Assembly: GCA_007127255.1 (NCBI GenBank)
Contig: SKZS01000153.1
Coordinates: 1 to 21,854, forward strand
From: Syntrophomonadaceae bacterium
GTDB taxonomy: Bacteria > Bacillota > Dethiobacteria > DTU022
Reading direction: 5' to 3'
Length of the DNA: 21,854 bases
Below are positions 6,771 through 13,466 of this stretch, piece by piece. The notes beneath the pieces are model-generated. The model did not search any database. It saw nothing but the letters and a program-made list of their open reading frames with translations, and was not told the DNA's origin. Each line of letters begins with the position of its first letter. Positions within the stretch are counted from its first letter, which is position 1. The position numbers and the translations under genes were made by a program.

Positions 6771-7649
6771 TTAGGCAATTTCTCCCTCTAAAACGCGAGG
6801 GTGGCCGGCCAGATCCTGGTTAAAGGTTATCGTGCTAAACAGACCTGTTTGCAAGCACATTTCCTCTACAGCGTCTTTTTGTCCGGCCCCGATTTCAAGA
6901 AGTACCAGGGCAGGCTTTTGGACAAAACCAGACAGTTCTTTTAGGATAGCACGGTAACCGTCAAGCCCGTCTGCCCCGCCATTCAGCGCTTCAAGTGGTT
7001 CATAATCTTTTATGCCCCGCGGCAGGATATCCAGATCTTGATGGCTTAAATATGGCGGGTTTGAAACCACAAGGTTAAAAAGCGGCCGCGGCTTGAAACA
7101 CCGCAGGGCCGAAAGGTAACTGCCCTGAACCAGTTTTACCTTATCCAAAACCCGGTGCTCGGCTGCATTTTGCCTGGCCAGTTCTAATGCATCAGAGGAT
7201 ATATCTACGGCCCAAACCTCGATACCTGCTATTTTCAAGGCCAGTGTCACTGCCAATGCACCACTGCCGGTTCCGATATCAATGCAACGAATTTTGGTAA
7301 GATCTTTTTGTTTCTGCAGGGTACTCCAGTGCAGGGCCCTTTCAATAAGCATTTCCGTTTCCGGACGTGGAATCAAAACACTTTTATTAATACTAAAACG
7401 GTAACCGTAAAAATATTTTTCTCCAAGGATATAGGCTGTCGGTTCTAAGGCACACCTCTTCTCCACAGCATCCTGATAGAGAGTGTTCATTTCAGGAGAT
7501 AGCTTCCACTTTCTGTTTAAAATTATTTGAAGGCGATCGGTTTTCATCAAACCGGCAAGCAATATTTCCGCTTCGATCCGTGCCTGCGCCAAACCAGCCT
7601 TCTTTAAGCGAAAAGAAGCCCTTTGCAGAGCTTCTTCAATCGTAGTCAT
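6771..7649 (-). CDS. prmC: Peptide chain release factor N5-glutamine methyltransferase
   Basis: SAM-dependent enzyme that methylates the glutamine of the GGQ loop in release factors 1 and 2; its substrate RF1 is encoded immediately upstream. The helical N-terminal domain (about 1-85) is followed by a Rossmann methyltransferase domain with D-I-G-T-G-S-G (124-130), the acidic V-D of the SAM ribose loop (about 148-149) and the catalytic N-P-P-Y (197-200). I prefer ATG at 7649 (292 residues), because the purine-rich AAAAGG lies nine bases before it; a TTG two codons upstream (7655) would be only three bases from that SD. The gap to the prfA stop is about 13 bp, so the two are surely co-transcribed. 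No obvious terminator separates its 3' end from convergent nikR. Confidence 0.95.
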   Translation of the reverse strand: MTTIEEALQRASFRLKKAGLAQARIEAEILLAGLMKTDRLQIILNRKWKLSPEMNTLYQDAVEKRCALEPTAYILGEKYFYGYRFSINKSVLIPRPETEMLIERALHWSTLQKQKDLTKIRCIDIGTGSGALAVTLALKIAGIEVWAVDISSDALELARQNAAEHRVLDKVKLVQGSYLSALRCFKPRPLFNLVVSNPPYLSHQDLDILPRGIKDYEPLEALNGGADGLDGYRAILKELSGFVQKPALVLLEIGAGQKDAVEEMCLQTGLFSTITFNQDLAGHPRVLEGEIA

Positions 7650-7662
7650 CTTCAAATGCCTT

Positions 7663-8733
7663 TTATGCTCCCGTTTCTTTTAGTTTTTCAGCTCGTTCAT
7701 TAGCAATTAATTCCTCAACAATATCATCCAGTTCACCAGCTAAGACTAAATCAAGTTTATGCAGGGTCAGATTAATGCGATGATCAGTTACCCTGTTCTG
7801 GGGAAAGTTATAGGTACGTATCCTTTCACTGCGATCCCCGCTGCCAACCATGGTTTTTCGGGTTTCGGCCAACTCGGCAGTTTGTTCAGAAATATATTTA
7901 TCTAAAAGCCTGCTGCGCAGGATACGCATCGCTTTTTCCTTATTCTGAAGCTGTGATTTTTCGTCCTGGCAACTGACAACAACACCGGTAGGCATATGGG
8001 TAATACGCACAGCAGATTGGGTCGTATTAACACTCTGTCCTCCGGGGCCCGTTGCGCAAAAAGTATCCACCCTTAAATCCTGGGGATTGACTTCTACTTC
8101 AACATCTTCTACCTCAGGCAGAACAGCAACGGTTGCGGCAGAAGTGTGGATGCGTCCTCCTGACTCAGTTGTCGGAATACGCTGCACCCTGTGAACCCCG
8201 CTCTCATATTTCAGGTAGCTGTAAGCTCCTCTGCCGCCCACTCCAAGGATCACTTCTTTATAGCCGCCTATATTGGTAGGGTGCGAATCAACTATTTCTA
8301 CTTTATATTTTTTCCGCTCAGCAAAACGGGCATACATTTTTAATAAATCTGCAGCAAAGAGCGCAGCTTCATCTCCGCCGGTACCGGCTCTTATTTCAAT
8401 GAAAACACCCTTATCATCATATGGATCCCTGGGCAAAAGAAGTTCTTTTAATTCCGCCTCGACTTTTTCTTTTTCTGTCACTAAAGATTCAACTTCTGAG
8501 TTTAAATAGTTAGACATCTCCGCTTCTGTGCTATCCGCCCGCATCTCTTCTGCTTCCTGAACTTCCCGCTCGATCTCCTTTAACCGGCGAAATAGATCAA
8601 CAAGTGGAGATACCGAAGCCATCTCCCGGGACATTTTCAACCACTCATCACGGTCATCCATGACATTTGGATCACTTAGCTGTTGTTCAAGTTCCTTATA
8701 GCGTTGTTCTATCATTTCAAGCTTTTCATACAT
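7663..8733 (-). CDS. prfA: Peptide chain release factor 1
   Basis: Recognises UAA and UAG stop codons in the ribosomal A site and triggers peptidyl-tRNA hydrolysis. At 356 residues the size is normal. The coiled N-terminal domain occupies about 1-105. The stop-codon reading tripeptide appears as P187-T-T189 (the RF1 P-x-T class, not the RF2 S-P-F) just before E-S-G-G-R-I-H-T-S. The catalytic G231-G-Q233 is in T-G-P-G-G-Q-S-V-N-T-T; Q233 is the residue PrmC methylates. The ATG at 8733 has GAGGTG about seven bases upstream. A strong terminator (8799-8830) lies between rpmE and this gene, so prfA-prmC need their own promoter or read-through; I see no convincing promoter in the 65 bases available. 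The tdk gene that separates rpmE and prfA in Bacillus is absent. Confidence 0.97.
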   Translation of the reverse strand: MYEKLEMIEQRYKELEQQLSDPNVMDDRDEWLKMSREMASVSPLVDLFRRLKEIEREVQEAEEMRADSTEAEMSNYLNSEVESLVTEKEKVEAELKELLLPRDPYDDKGVFIEIRAGTGGDEAALFAADLLKMYARFAERKKYKVEIVDSHPTNIGGYKEVILGVGGRGAYSYLKYESGVHRVQRIPTTESGGRIHTSAATVAVLPEVEDVEVEVNPQDLRVDTFCATGPGGQSVNTTQSAVRITHMPTGVVVSCQDEKSQLQNKEKAMRILRSRLLDKYISEQTAELAETRKTMVGSGDRSERIRTYNFPQNRVTDHRINLTLHKLDLVLAGELDDIVEELIANERAEKLKETGA

Positions 8734-8798
8734 TTGGGGTCACCTCAAATAGATACAACATAAACAGTCAGCAAAAATAAGCCCATGCCGATCGCACT

Positions 8799-8830
8799 AA
8801 AAAAGGAGCAGAGCACGCATGCCCTGCTCC
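8799..8830 (-). terminator. Rho-independent terminator after rpmE
   Basis: On the minus strand the arms GGAGCAG and CTGCTCC, a G-U pair and GCA/TGC form an 11-bp stem (8830-8820 with 8815-8805) closed by a four-base loop, followed at once by six T residues (8804-8799). It begins five bases after the rpmE stop codon. This is a textbook intrinsic terminator and makes rpmE a separate unit from prfA. Confidence 0.92.
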
Positions 8831-8835
8831 CAGGT

Positions 8836-9033
8836 CTACATTCCATATTTACGCTTAAAGCGCTCTACGCGCCCGCCGGTATCAACAAATTTCTGCTTAC
8901 CGGTAAAAAAGGGATGGCACTTTGAACATATTTCCACTTTAAGGGTTTCACTGGTTGAACCTGTTTCAAAAGTTTCGCCGCATGCACAGGTAACGGTGGT
9001 GCAGTGATATTTTGGATGTAAATCTGACTTCAT
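8836..9033 (-). CDS. rpmE: Large ribosomal subunit protein bL31, zinc-binding form
   Basis: Small protein of the 50S subunit at the intersubunit bridge. The 65-residue reading starts M-K-S-D-L-H-P-K-Y-H, the family N-terminus, and carries the zinc ligands C16-x-C18 and C36-x-x-C39, so this is the C+ (zinc) type rather than the zinc-independent paralogue. F-F-T-G-K-Q-K-F (42-49) and the basic C-terminus are typical. The reading frame is open for 23 codons upstream, but the ATG at 9033 has AGGAGG nine bases before it, and the longer reading would run through the promoter at 9069-9097, so the short form is correct. It is a one-gene unit with its own promoter and terminator, downstream of rho as in many Firmicutes. 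Confidence 0.96.
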   Translation of the reverse strand: MKSDLHPKYHCTTVTCACGETFETGSTSETLKVEICSKCHPFFTGKQKFVDTGGRVERFKRKYGM

Positions 9034-9068
9034 TTGCTTATACCTCCTTCTTTCATTCCCAAGGTTAA

Positions 9069-9097
9069 ATCTTAGCATACTGAATCTAATTCTGCAA
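9069..9097 (-). promoter_or_regulatory. Promoter of rpmE
   Basis: On the minus strand TTGCAG (9097-9092) is spaced exactly 17 bases from TAAGAT (9074-9069), which is also preceded by TG one base upstream (extended -10). Transcription should start near 9062, giving a leader of about 29 bases. This is too short for a structured L31 autoregulatory leader. Confidence 0.75.
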
Positions 9098-9224
9098 CTC
9101 ATAGGAATATTATTCTGCCAGGTAAAATGTGCCTTAAATATTTCTACCCAATCTAAGAGGTCTTATTCTTACCGAACTAAAATCTTTTCAAATTTTGCCA
9201 TTAACTCGCTTGCCTGAAATTAAA

Positions 9225-9243
9225 TGCAGTAAACTTGCAGTAA
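9225..9243. repeat. Two direct repeats of TGCAGTAA, 11-bp period
   Basis: TGCAGTAA occurs at 9225-9232 and again at 9236-9243, so the copies fall on the same face of the helix. The spacing is that of OmpR-family regulator boxes. It lies just past the rho stop codon and about 130 bp upstream of the rpmE promoter. The rest of the 243-bp rho-rpmE gap shows no gene and no clear hairpin terminator for rho. Confidence 0.5.
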
Positions 9244-9276
9244 TACCTCGGGATCTATTATAACCAGGGCAACAAG

Positions 9277-10521
9277 CTACATTGTATGCATGTTGCTTAA
9301 AAATTCCTCGTTTGAATTTGTTTTTCTGAGCCTGTCCATTAAGGCTTCCAGGAATTCGACACTTGTACTGCTACCCATCGCTTTTCTCAGGGCCCACATC
9401 AATTCAATTTTCCTTTCATCAAGCAGTAATTCTTCCCTTCTTGTACCAGAACGGGATATATCAATAGCCGGAAATATTCGGCGCTCGGCTATACGACGAT
9501 CAAGGTGCAGTTCCATGTTACCTGTCCCTTTAAACTCTTCATAAACCACATCATCCATACGACTGCCTGTATCAACAATAGCTGTTGCCAGTACCGTCAG
9601 GCTGCCTCCACCGTCTATATTACGTGCCGCACCAAAGAATCTCTTCGGCTTGTAGAATGCCCCGGGGTCAATTCCACCCGAAAGTGTCCTGCCACTGGGT
9701 GGGATTACCAGGTTGTAAGCCCGGGTCAACCTTGTAATGCTGTCAAGAAGGACTGCAACATCACGGCCTTGTTCAACAAGACGTTGGGATCTTTCAAGGA
9801 CCAGTTCGGCAATGTGGATATGATTTTCCGGTTTCTGGTCAAATGTTGAACTGACTACATCAGCATCGACACTTCGCTCCATATCAGTAACCTCTTCCGG
9901 CCTTTCGTCAATGAGCAGGATAATAAGCTCTATCTCCGGATGGTTTACAGAAATACTGTTAGCCAACTGCTTGAGAAGCATCGTCTTGCCTGCTTTAGGC
10001 GGCGAGACAACAAGCCCTCGCTGGCCTCTGCCAACCGGTATCAACAGGTCAATAATCCTGGTTGACAGTATATGTTGTTTTGTCTCCATCTTAATTACAC
10101 TGTCGGGATGTATTGGGACCAGGTTGCGAAAACTTTCCCGGCGGGCTAAACGGTCCGGGTCTTCACCGTTAATTTGTTCTACCTGCAAAAGAGCATAATA
10201 TCTTTCATTATCTTTGGGAGGCCGAATACGGCCGGTTATTATATCGCCGGTACGCATATTAAAACGGCGAATTTGAGAAGCGGAAATATAGATATCATCT
10301 TCTGAAAAGTAGTATTTTTTACGTCGCAAAAACCCAAATCCATCCGGCATTATTTCCAACATCCCGGAAGAGCTGTATTGTTCTCCATTTTCTGAGAACA
10401 TTTTGGACAGCGAATCGATCAGGTCTTGTTTACGCATGGTAGACTGACCTTTAATTTCATGCTCTTTAGCCAGACGATGCAATTCATTTAGTGTCATCGA
10501 TTTTAATTTTTCTGTTTCCAA
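9277..10521 (-). CDS. rho: Transcription termination factor Rho
   Basis: Hexameric RNA-dependent ATPase that ends transcription of untranslated RNA. At 414 residues it has the standard domains: N-terminal helical Rho-N (about 1-45), an RNA-binding cold-shock-like fold with D-G-F-G-F-L-R (60-66), and the RecA-type motor with Walker A P-K-A-G-K-T (175-180), Walker B V-A-V-L-L-D (255-260) and the P-S-G-R-T-L-S-G-G Q-loop region (275-283). There is no large N-terminal insertion of the kind seen in some Rho proteins. The start is TTG at 10521, with GGTGG six bases upstream; a nearer-upstream ATG is out of frame. It follows the cation exchanger gene by 18 bp with no terminator, so the two are likely co-transcribed. 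No leader attenuator is visible upstream. Confidence 0.97.
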   Translation of the reverse strand: METEKLKSMTLNELHRLAKEHEIKGQSTMRKQDLIDSLSKMFSENGEQYSSSGMLEIMPDGFGFLRRKKYYFSEDDIYISASQIRRFNMRTGDIITGRIRPPKDNERYYALLQVEQINGEDPDRLARRESFRNLVPIHPDSVIKMETKQHILSTRIIDLLIPVGRGQRGLVVSPPKAGKTMLLKQLANSISVNHPEIELIILLIDERPEEVTDMERSVDADVVSSTFDQKPENHIHIAELVLERSQRLVEQGRDVAVLLDSITRLTRAYNLVIPPSGRTLSGGIDPGAFYKPKRFFGAARNIDGGGSLTVLATAIVDTGSRMDDVVYEEFKGTGNMELHLDRRIAERRIFPAIDISRSGTRREELLLDERKIELMWALRKAMGSSTSVEFLEALMDRLRKTNSNEEFLSNMHTM

Positions 10522-10539
10522 AACATGCCACCACCTTTT

Positions 10540-11541
10540 TTAATTACCACCAGACCTAAAAAGCAAATAGGCTGCTGTGATATAACCTGTTAACACAAGT
10601 AGAGTATCAAATCCAATATAACCAGTTTTCTTTTCAGAACGGTATACTATAGCAAATATAATTATTGTGCTGATCAGAATTACCATCAAAGCAGATACCA
10701 TGTGATTGCCTGATGCGGCGTTAAGCAAAGGCGCCGGGCGGTAAAATAGATCAGCGATAAAAAGGATAAAAAGGTTCATAAAGTTTGCCCCGAATACATT
10801 AGCTACCGCCATATCCAGATAGCCAAGCCTTACTGCGGCGAACGTTGTTGCTGTTTCGGGAAGCGAAGTACTTATTGCTAAAAATATTGAACCAACAAAA
10901 GTATGTCCCAGGCCTGTTTCTATGGCAATTCGATCAGATGCATCAATAATTAAAACCCCGGCAATAACAATTAATCCGGCTGCCAGTAAAAAACGCATCA
11001 TCGCCTGCCCGGTAGAAGTTGCATCGCCGGTAGAATGAATCCCTTCGCGGTCCATTAATAACGAAGCATTCCTGCGTTCATAACGATACAACATTCTATT
11101 TCCGCATATATATACAACTGCTATAAGCAGGGTTTCAAAGCCAACCCAACCCATAGACAATTGAAAAATTCCAAGCATAGCAATAGAAGCAAGACAAATA
11201 GTAGATATGCTTAGTGAAACTGTAACAATATGGCCTTGATTAATACGCCCGGTCAACGGACCATGGCCCGATAATATATCAATCATGGCCAGCAGAGCTA
11301 AATTAAAAAGGCAACTACCGAAAATGTTACCTACGGCCAAATCAGGAGCATCAATAAATACTGCACCTAATGTAGTTATTAGTTCCGGAAGAGATGTGGC
11401 CAGTGGAAGCATTAGCGCGCCAATCCAGGCAGTCCCAATACCGGTATTCTCAGCAACAACAGCCGCATTTTTTGTCAACTTACTTCCAGCAAAAAATATG
11501 ATCGCTGCACATAAAAAGAATTGTAACCAGGGATTTAACAT
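10540..11541 (-). CDS. Na+/Ca2+ exchanger-family (CaCA, YrbG-like) cation antiporter
   Basis: Integral membrane antiporter, expected to export Ca2+ (or a related cation) in exchange for Na+ or H+. It has 333 residues with about ten hydrophobic segments in two inverted halves. Each half carries the family alpha-repeat: A-T-S-L-P-E (48-53) followed by A-V-G-N-I-F-G-S (69-76), and S-T-S-L-P-E (224-229) followed by A-V-A-N-V-F-G-A (245-252); the two Glu residues (E53, E229) are the expected ion-binding acids. A short hydrophilic loop (about 152-180) joins the halves. The start is ATG at 11541; the SD (GGGA) is weak. It directly precedes rho. A possible extended -10 promoter about 170 bp upstream would give a long leader. 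The ion and counter-ion cannot be fixed from sequence. Confidence 0.9.
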   Translation of the reverse strand: MLNPWLQFFLCAAIIFFAGSKLTKNAAVVAENTGIGTAWIGALMLPLATSLPELITTLGAVFIDAPDLAVGNIFGSCLFNLALLAMIDILSGHGPLTGRINQGHIVTVSLSISTICLASIAMLGIFQLSMGWVGFETLLIAVVYICGNRMLYRYERRNASLLMDREGIHSTGDATSTGQAMMRFLLAAGLIVIAGVLIIDASDRIAIETGLGHTFVGSIFLAISTSLPETATTFAAVRLGYLDMAVANVFGANFMNLFILFIADLFYRPAPLLNAASGNHMVSALMVILISTIIIFAIVYRSEKKTGYIGFDTLLVLTGYITAAYLLFRSGGN

Positions 11542-11621
11542 TTTGGTCCCGGTTTCTCACAATAGTTTTCATTGCAAATAATTTTAATCCCTGCATAAAT
11601 GCTCAACATTATGCCATATTT

Positions 11622-11633
11622 CCTTTATAAAGG
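11622..11633. repeat. Perfect 12-bp palindrome in the exchanger leader
   Basis: CCTTTATAAAGG reads the same on both strands. It falls in the predicted leader about 80 bp upstream of the exchanger start. A related CTCCTTTATA occurs about 50 bp further upstream on the minus strand. It may be a protein-binding site or chance in an AT-rich stretch. Confidence 0.4.
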
Positions 11634-11710
11634 GGGATGATTATTAAATCGCATATCACGCTAACAATTCGGGATATATAACTGTATAAAGGAGCAAACC
11701 GTTCATAATT

Positions 11711-11719
11711 ATTATACCA
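11711..11719 (-). promoter_or_regulatory. Possible extended -10 promoter for the exchanger-rho unit
   Basis: On the minus strand TGGTATAAT matches the extended -10 consensus TGn-TATAAT exactly, but nothing like TTGACA lies 17 bases upstream. If used, RNA would begin near 11704 and carry a leader of about 160 bases before the exchanger ATG at 11541. Confidence 0.45.
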
Positions 11720-11845
11720 CTAATTTTTACTTGTTTATTTGCGTATAACTTGTATTCGCGATCAATAACAATATTCCTGCCGGAAAGAATGAAATATTCA
11801 TAATCCTGGTCCCAAATACCATTTATAAAGACCATTTATAGATCA

Positions 11846-12469
11846 TTAAGAGCCAGCGCCCCCAACAAACGGATTTGTCCTGGCCTCTACACCAATTGTT
11901 GTTTGCGGGCCATGCCCTGGATAAACTGTAGTTTCAGGTGACAACACCAGAAGTTTCTGACGAATGCTGTCTATTAAGTCATTGTAAGAACCTCCAGCCA
12001 GATCTGTCCTTCCCACTGACCCGGCAAATAGAGTATCCCCGCAAAATACAGCAGCGTCTGAAAGAAGACATATACCTCCCCTTGTATGACCGGGTGTTTC
12101 GATAACCTCAAAAACGTGCTCACCAAAACTAACCCGATCGCCTTCTTTAATAAACTGATCCGGCTGTGGTTGTTTGCGTAAAACAAGCTTTAGACCAAAA
12201 CCGGGATTATTATAAAGATCCAAATCTTTTTCATTAAGCAGTACGGGTACCGCAAATGCTTCTTTCAGCTTGCCATTTGCGCCAATATGGTCAACATGAC
12301 CATGAGTATTGATAATATATTTTATATTTAGCTTTAAGTTTTTTATGATTTCAATTATTCTTTTTGCTTCTGCTCCGGGATCAACGACAACGGCTTCGTT
12401 AGTCTCAGGGCAGAAGACCAGGTAACAATTTGTACCAAACATACTGACAGTAATTGTTTTTACTTTCAC
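11846..12469 (-). CDS. Metallo-beta-lactamase-fold hydrolase, glyoxalase II-like (YqgX type)
   Basis: Cytosolic dinuclear metal hydrolase of the glyoxalase II subgroup. The 207-residue protein has all metal-site residues: H56-x-H58-x-D60-H61, H128 (P-G-H-T), D145 (C-G-D-T-L-F) and H186 (P-G-H-G). It lacks the C-terminal substrate domain of classical glyoxalase II, as do many short bacterial members whose substrates are thioesters or unknown. The start is GTG at 12469, with AAAGGA about eight bases upstream. It lies 58 bp after the metalloenzyme gene. In Bacillus the wal operon ends with walJ, another MBL-fold protein, but this sequence has the shorter glyoxalase-like architecture, so I do not call it walJ. 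The exact substrate is unknown. Confidence 0.88.
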   Translation of the reverse strand: MKVKTITVSMFGTNCYLVFCPETNEAVVVDPGAEAKRIIEIIKNLKLNIKYIINTHGHVDHIGANGKLKEAFAVPVLLNEKDLDLYNNPGFGLKLVLRKQPQPDQFIKEGDRVSFGEHVFEVIETPGHTRGGICLLSDAAVFCGDTLFAGSVGRTDLAGGSYNDLIDSIRQKLLVLSPETTVYPGHGPQTTIGVEARTNPFVGGAGS

Positions 12470-12527
12470 CGGGAATTTCCTTTCTGTATAATTATTGCAA
12501 GTAATTTAAAGGGACAGCCCGGCAGAA

Positions 12528-13451
12528 CTAGTTCTTACTCCAGGCCAGTGTTTTAAATATTGCCGGCAGCAAATCAGTTAGATCATTTATATCCGGTTCA
12601 ATGTGGCTCCGAAGTTCTGCATCACCAATCAGTAAAGCAGGAACTTTATTGTAAGTGTGAACCCGCCTGGTTAGATCTTCAAGATTACCATGATCGCTGG
12701 ACACCATAATCAGGGTTTCTGATGGATCGTTTTGATCGGCAAGAGTGCCAATAAAACGGTCCAGTATGGCGATTACGCGAGAAGCTTCAGATTGGTCAGC
12801 CATATGCCCCGCTAAATCACTAAGGAAATATTCAAAAAGACAAAAATCATAGTTTCTGCTTATGTTGAGAAGACGCCTGGCCCCCTCTTCAGGCCTTATT
12901 GAAGGAACAACAAAACCCATCTGCCGTAATATATCATTTGTAATATCCATATACAAGGCCCGACCTTGTTTTATATCATTTAAACCGTAAAACGGCAGCC
13001 CGCCATAATATGTAATAAAAGTAGAGCAAGAGTAACGTTTGCCGGGCAAGCCCCTGCGCAGCAGATGAAAAAATTGCGGCCTGTAAGCATTGGCAAATAT
13101 CACCTTGTAATGCTGTTTCCTCAACTGCCGAAACATTCCCTTTGCGGCAAGTAACCTTCGCAGCTTTGTATCAGGGTAACCGTTTAAGTGAGTACCTAAA
13201 AAACCAGCTGCATTTACACCGGTAAAGATAGACGCTTGTCCGGTTGCACTTTGCGGAAGGCCCTGCACCCCCAGCGTAGCATCCAGCCCCAGGAGAGTAG
13301 CCCGGGACCCGACACTACCCACTGCCTTAGCAGTTAAGCGCTTGCCATCAAGAATACTTATTAGCCCTGGGGTTTCGGTTATCACAAAAGGGTTGCACGG
13401 ATGATCTTTGCCTAAACCAACTCCGTCAATAAAAATAAAAAGCAGACGCAA
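12528..13451 (-). CDS. Alkaline-phosphatase-superfamily metalloenzyme (phosphoglycerate-mutase/phosphopentomutase-like), substrate unknown
   Basis: The 307-residue protein has the spaced metal-binding motifs of the PF01676-type metalloenzymes: F-I-D9-G-V-G at the N-terminus; P-Q-S68-A-T70-G-Q, where S68 or T70 is the likely phospho-accepting nucleophile; S-D212-L-A-G-H216; S-S-D253-H254-G-N; and H265 in R-V-H-T-Y-N-K-V-P. All five metal ligands expected for an active enzyme are present. It is shorter than cofactor-independent phosphoglycerate mutase (about 510 residues) and lacks that enzyme's large inserted domain, so a glycolytic role is not supported. No signal peptide or membrane segment is seen, so it should be cytosolic. 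The start is TTG at 13451, with GGAGG seven bases upstream. It is 15 bp after htrA and precedes the MBL hydrolase, which suggests co-expression with envelope functions. The function is not known to me. Confidence 0.8.
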   Translation of the reverse strand: MRLLFIFIDGVGLGKDHPCNPFVITETPGLISILDGKRLTAKAVGSVGSRATLLGLDATLGVQGLPQSATGQASIFTGVNAAGFLGTHLNGYPDTKLRRLLAAKGMFRQLRKQHYKVIFANAYRPQFFHLLRRGLPGKRYSCSTFITYYGGLPFYGLNDIKQGRALYMDITNDILRQMGFVVPSIRPEEGARRLLNISRNYDFCLFEYFLSDLAGHMADQSEASRVIAILDRFIGTLADQNDPSETLIMVSSDHGNLEDLTRRVHTYNKVPALLIGDAELRSHIEPDINDLTDLLPAIFKTLAWSKN

Positions 13452-13466
13452 GACTCATCCTCCGTA

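Larger units (their letters stand above)
11542..11845. other. 304-bp gene-free gap upstream of the exchanger gene
   Basis: I see no credible coding sequence; the best short ORF (14 codons, plus strand, from about 11638) has no family signal. The stretch is AT-rich. It holds a possible extended -10 promoter (11711-11719, minus), a perfect 12-bp palindrome CCTTTATAAAGG (11622-11633), and a ten-base direct repeat ACCATTTATA (11818-11827 and 11831-11840) just past the stop codon of the metallo-hydrolase gene. No clear intrinsic terminator for the upstream gene is visible, and no known riboswitch core is recognised. Confidence 0.6.

Noticed and set aside
8734..8798. prfA promoter starting with TTGCTG
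   Set aside because: At 17-base spacing the -10 reads TATTTG and lies very near the SD; too weak to call.
9034..9102. 23-codon N-terminal extension of rpmE
   Set aside because: It would be translated across the rpmE promoter (9069-9097), and the ATG at 9033 has a strong SD and the family N-terminus.
11846..12469. Calling the MBL-fold gene walJ because of its wal-operon context
   Set aside because: It is 207 residues with a glyoxalase II-type arrangement ending in P-G-H-G; WalJ is longer and its N-terminus differs. It is also not directly after yycI.
12528..13451. Cofactor-independent phosphoglycerate mutase
   Set aside because: Only 307 residues and no large inserted phosphotransferase domain; only the superfamily metal motifs match.
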